Source: an uncultured Bacteroidia bacterium (GTDB taxonomy: Bacteria > Bacteroidota > Bacteroidia > Bacteroidales > F082). From it: 64,000 nucleotides of DNA. This document shows, one piece after another, positions 61,525 to 64,000 of the stretch. The translations under genes and the position numbers were made by a program. Position 1 is the first letter of the stretch, and each line of letters opens with the position of its first letter. Below the pieces are notes generated by a model. It was not told the origin of the DNA. It did no database searches and worked only from the letters and a program-made list of their open reading frames with translations. The stretch spans positions 62,001-126,000 of the forward strand of contig CADCJI010000003.1 of assembly GCA_902801625.1 (NCBI GenBank), read 5' to 3'.

Positions 61525-61585
61525 CCATGGTGGCACGTTTGCCTTGTATGCAACCTTGATGAATTATTTTGTGCAAAATAGTTGC

Positions 61586-61612
61586 AGGTAATAAAAATAT
61601 TACCTAATTTTG
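61586..61612 (+). promoter_or_regulatory. Promoter with palindromic operator of the DUF4160/DUF2442 module
   Basis: AGGTAAT-aaaaat-ATTACCT (61586-61605), a perfect 7-bp palindrome, ends on the first base of the TAATTTTG -7 box (61605-61612). This placement suits autorepression by the HTH protein encoded second in the operon. Confidence 0.6.
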
Positions 61613-61629
61613 CAGAAAATTTGAAAGAC

Positions 61630-61869
61630 ATGCCAACCATTTTCACACTGTTCGGATACCGATTCCTGTTTTATTCCAATGACCACTCACCAATTCATGT
61701 GCATGTGGTGAAAGGAGGAGCAAAAGCGAAGTTTAATCTATTTCCAATAGAACTTGTCGAAAACCTAGGTTTCAAACCAGCGGAATTGAAGATGATTGAG
61801 GCCATTGTTGAAGAGAACGCAGAGACCATAGCCCAACATTGGAACATGTTTTTCAACAACAACAAATAA
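61630..61869 (+). CDS. DUF4160-family protein (toxin-antitoxin-like)
   Basis: 79 residues from ATG 61630. IFTLFGYRFLFYSNDHSPIH and VHVVKGGAKAKF contain the DUF4160 HxHV pattern, then ELKMIEAIVEENAETIAQHW. Such proteins pair with DUF2442 partners in toxin-antitoxin-like loci; activity is unproven. Followed 16 nt later by a DUF2442/HTH gene. Lies between R8 and R9. Confidence 0.82.
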   Translation: MPTIFTLFGYRFLFYSNDHSPIHVHVVKGGAKAKFNLFPIELVENLGFKPAELKMIEAIVEENAETIAQHWNMFFNNNK

Positions 61870-61885
61870 GAAGGAGGAAATAACC

Positions 61886-62284
61886 ATGAAAATAGAAAAG
61901 ATTTGGCTGACCCAAACGGCTGTCTGGATTCGGACAGAAGACGGCAGAGAGGCTTGCGAATTGTTTGACGATTATCCGAGACTAAAAAATGCCTCGGTTG
62001 AGCAATTATGTGACTACGACTATGACGAATTCGGAATCCATTGGGAGACTTTGGACGAAGATTTGAGTTTTGAGGGGTTTTTCGACAAGCAAGAACCTTC
62101 TCCGCTCTATAAACTGTTCTTGTCGCACCCTGAACTAAATGTATCGGCTTTGGCCCGAAGGATGGGCATCTCCCAAAGCCTGATGGCACAGTATATCAGC
62201 GGAAAGAAGAAAGCCAGCAAAGCCCGAATGGATATGATTCTCGACACCATTCATGCCGTGGGGCAAGAGTTGGTGGCGGTGTAA
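61886..62284 (+). CDS. DUF2442/XRE helix-turn-helix fusion protein
   Basis: 132 residues. The N-terminal DUF2442 part (VWIRTEDGREACELFDDYPR) and the C-terminal XRE domain (LNVSALARRMGISQSLMAQY, ISGKKKASK) match the usual partner of DUF4160. The XRE part should bind the palindrome at 61586-61605. GGAGGAA lies nine bases before the ATG, a good Shine-Dalgarno by the standard of this window. Confidence 0.82.
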   Translation: MKIEKIWLTQTAVWIRTEDGREACELFDDYPRLKNASVEQLCDYDYDEFGIHWETLDEDLSFEGFFDKQEPSPLYKLFLSHPELNVSALARRMGISQSLMAQYISGKKKASKARMDMILDTIHAVGQELVAV

Positions 62285-62291
62285 AACGGCA

Positions 62292-62424
62292 CTGCGGCTG
62301 CCACGATGTGACAGCCCTACAACCCCACCGTTGGGCTGTAGGGCTGTCGTACCACGGCAGCCACATATCGTTGTTTTTCCGCATTACAAATGCTGATATT
62401 CTCGCCTGCCGAATTGCAAATGCA
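62292..62424 (+). repeat. Composite repeat R9
   Basis: Starts directly at the core hairpin (62293-62365, ACCCCACCGTTGGG loop); no left module, since a gene stop lies eight bases upstream. GCATTACAAATGC and a changed terminal hairpin follow. Confidence 0.8.
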
Positions 62425-62463
62425 GGGGCTGGCCTTGAGCGCCCTGCGGGGCGCCCCAGCCCC
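62425..62463. terminator. Hairpin after the FISUMP gene at the right edge
   Basis: GGGGCTGG (62425-62432) pairs with CCAGCCCC (62456-62463), with GCCC/GGGGC inside. It lies about 50 nt past the stop at 62515 (minus strand), as the 38161 hairpin does for the other FISUMP gene. Confidence 0.5.
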
Positions 62464-62514
62464 ACCGCAGAAAACTGCCCGTATTGCCACTTCATGTTGG
62501 TACCAAAGGAAAAA

Positions 62515-63999
62515 CTACTGGGCCACACGCACCAACCGCACCGAGAACCCGACGAAACGACCGTTGTTGCCCTGCGGATTCAGATACGAATCGTTGAAGT
62601 TCACGAGGTACGCGTCGTAGCTACCGTCGTACGAAGCCGACCAATAGCGGCCGTAGCCGCCCACATAGGAGACCGAAGTCCCATAGCGGTAGCCAGCGGC
62701 AGGCAGGAAGACAGCTCCGTTCTGCTCCATCAGTTCCCACTGTTCCGTAGTGTAGACGTTCGCCCAACTGCTGTTTCCTGCGGTGAAACTCAAGCCCGAG
62801 GGCAACGTCCACTCGTCAGGGAGCAGAATCATACCATTCTGCCCGTTCACCTTGCCGTGCCCGTATTTCGATGAGGCTCCGCTGCGACCTTGGAATACGT
62901 ACACCCATTCGTCCTTAGTCAATGTGCGCCACTGGCCTGCCTGACCACCGCCGTTACTTATCGGGTTGTAACCCCAATCGGCCTGACCGTTGCCATCGTA
63001 AAGGTTGTAGTTGGATTGGCCATAGACCCAGTAGTCATTGTTGTTTGTGCTGGTGCTCCAAGGCTGGTAGCAGACCGCACCGTGATTGTAGCCACTCGTG
63101 CCCCAACCGAAAAGGTCGCGCGTGGTGGTTTGGGATGTGTTGCCTTGGCTTGTGCCAATCACCTCCCACTGGTGGTCGGCAAACTTCCAAGGCGTACTGG
63201 AACTGCCAATGTATTGCAGGTTACCATTCGAGAAGTACACCTTGGCGCCGCTACTGTTTATGGTGAACTTGCCGTCTATCGCGCCTGTGGGAACTTGGGA
63301 AGGAATAACCGCCTGCGCAGTATTCGATTTTGGCGACTCCACTCCCAAATATACAGTGGAAACCTGATAATTATAGGTTGTTCCCCAATTAAGGTTATTA
63401 TCATCATAGCTTGTAGCTGTGATATTCTGCACAATCACCGTGTTGTCTCTGTACACCTTGTAGCTTGTATGTGGGTTGGCATGATTCCATGTAAGATGCA
63501 CATTATTGCCATTCACCGTGGCAGCAAGTCCCGTTGGTGCCTTCACCACATTCACGGTAACGGCATCCGAAGCGGTTTGGCCGTTGCTCCCAACCGTGAC
63601 AGTGTAGGTCGTTGTCGAGCTCGGGGTGGCCGTAGGCGACTGGATTTGGGTATTGTTCAACCCCGTCGAAGGTGTCCAACTGTACGTATAATTGCCATCT
63701 CCGCCCGAGGCAGTGGCCGTCAACGTGGAGCTACTTCCAAAAGGTATGGTGACGGGATTGGCCGAAGCCGTAACGCTCAACGAAGCGTAGATGGTAGCCG
63801 AAGCCTCATTTGACTTGGGCGACTCAACACCTTGATACACAGCCGACACTCGATAATGATAGGTTCCCGAACTGAGACCGTTGTCATTGTAGTTGGTGTT
63901 GGTTATCCCTTGCGCAATCATCGTATTGCCTCTGTACACATTGTAACTGTCGGCAGGGGTGGTTGCATTCCAACTCAAATGCACGTTGTTTGTGTTTTG
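62515..63999 (-). CDS. Surface protein with FnIII/Ig-like modules and FISUMP domain (5' end outside window)
   Basis: The C-terminal 495 codons are present; the frame is open to the right edge. An FnIII-like module (ADSYNVYRGNTMIAQGITN) is followed by an Ig/PKD-like module (LSVTASANPVTIPFGSSSTL, TYSWTPSTGLNN), a second FnIII-like module (PHTSYKVYRDNTVIVQNITA) and a FISUMP domain of about 230 residues (VYFSNGNLQYIGSSSTPW, RTLTKDEWVYVFQGRSGASS, AVFLPAAGYR). The FISUMP part shares long, nearly identical stretches with the 38256 protein, including at the DNA level, which suggests recent duplication or gene conversion. Probably exposed on the surface. Confidence 0.85.
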   Translation of the reverse strand, partial: QNTNNVHLSWNATTPADSYNVYRGNTMIAQGITNTNYNDNGLSSGTYHYRVSAVYQGVESPKSNEASATIYASLSVTASANPVTIPFGSSSTLTATASGGDGNYTYSWTPSTGLNNTQIQSPTATPSSTTTYTVTVGSNGQTASDAVTVNVVKAPTGLAATVNGNNVHLTWNHANPHTSYKVYRDNTVIVQNITATSYDDNNLNWGTTYNYQVSTVYLGVESPKSNTAQAVIPSQVPTGAIDGKFTINSSGAKVYFSNGNLQYIGSSSTPWKFADHQWEVIGTSQGNTSQTTTRDLFGWGTSGYNHGAVCYQPWSTSTNNNDYWVYGQSNYNLYDGNGQADWGYNPISNGGGQAGQWRTLTKDEWVYVFQGRSGASSKYGHGKVNGQNGMILLPDEWTLPSGLSFTAGNSSWANVYTTEQWELMEQNGAVFLPAAGYRYGTSVSYVGGYGRYWSASYDGSYDAYLVNFNDSYLNPQGNNGRFVGFSVRLVRVAQ

Positions 64000-64000
64000 C

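Noticed and set aside
34973-62424. Integron-type attC cassette array
   Set aside because: The bracketed cassettes in one orientation invite this, but I found no GTTRRRY/RYYYAAC core pair at the hairpin ends, module genes point both ways, and no integron integrase is present.

Overview
The window reads as chromosome of a member of the Bacteroidota, most likely a gut or rumen type Bacteroidales. Supporting signs are many promoters with a TAnnTTTG -7 box, few Shine-Dalgarno sites, a secreted M6 protease with a type IX secretion C-terminal domain, a DUF6427 membrane protein, FISUMP-type surface domains and a Bacteroidota-style DNA-binding protein next to a Hanks-type kinase. No rRNA, tRNA, CRISPR array, transposase or integrase was seen.

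Layout. 0-3.3 kb: the end of an MMPL exporter, a small HTH gene, and a coupled regulator/transmembrane Ser/Thr kinase pair. 3.5-8.4 kb: a minus-strand operon around a radical SAM/SPASM peptide maturase with an unlisted 34-codon Cys peptide gene, a Pro-rich 50-codon gene, a kinase-like protein and zinc-ribbon/membrane proteins; it looks like a RiPP-type cluster. 8.6-14.6 kb: a lipid block (FakA-like, DegV/FakB-like, GNAT-like, PlsX, ACP, LolA-like). 14.6-24 kb: a seven-gene minus-strand housekeeping operon (ahcY, glycosyltransferase, purD, DUF6427, rnhB, thioredoxin-like, NagZ/beta-lactamase fusion). 24-30 kb: a lipoprotein pair, an SPFH protein and the M6 protease.

30.7-61.3 kb is dominated by paralogous envelope families: three long and one short LPP20-like proteins plus a fragment, three proteins sharing an N-terminal domain and PEGA-like modules, and three secreted transglutaminase-like proteins. 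Embedded among them is an ECF sigma operon whose anti-sigma-like membrane protein carries a C39-like cysteine peptidase domain. Upstream of six transcription units of these families I find the same bipartite motif, GACTAA (once GACTAG), exactly 17 nt, then CTCTAW. I propose this is the promoter of one ECF regulon that ties the families into a single undescribed envelope system.

A second theme is a composite intergenic repeat of roughly 150-280 bp (copies R1-R9 and a diverged R0), always in the same orientation. It brackets all four toxin-antitoxin-like modules and the remains of another, and one copy truncates an LPP20-like gene. Two surface proteins, at 38-42 kb and at the right edge, end in nearly identical FISUMP domains and are each followed by a large hairpin.
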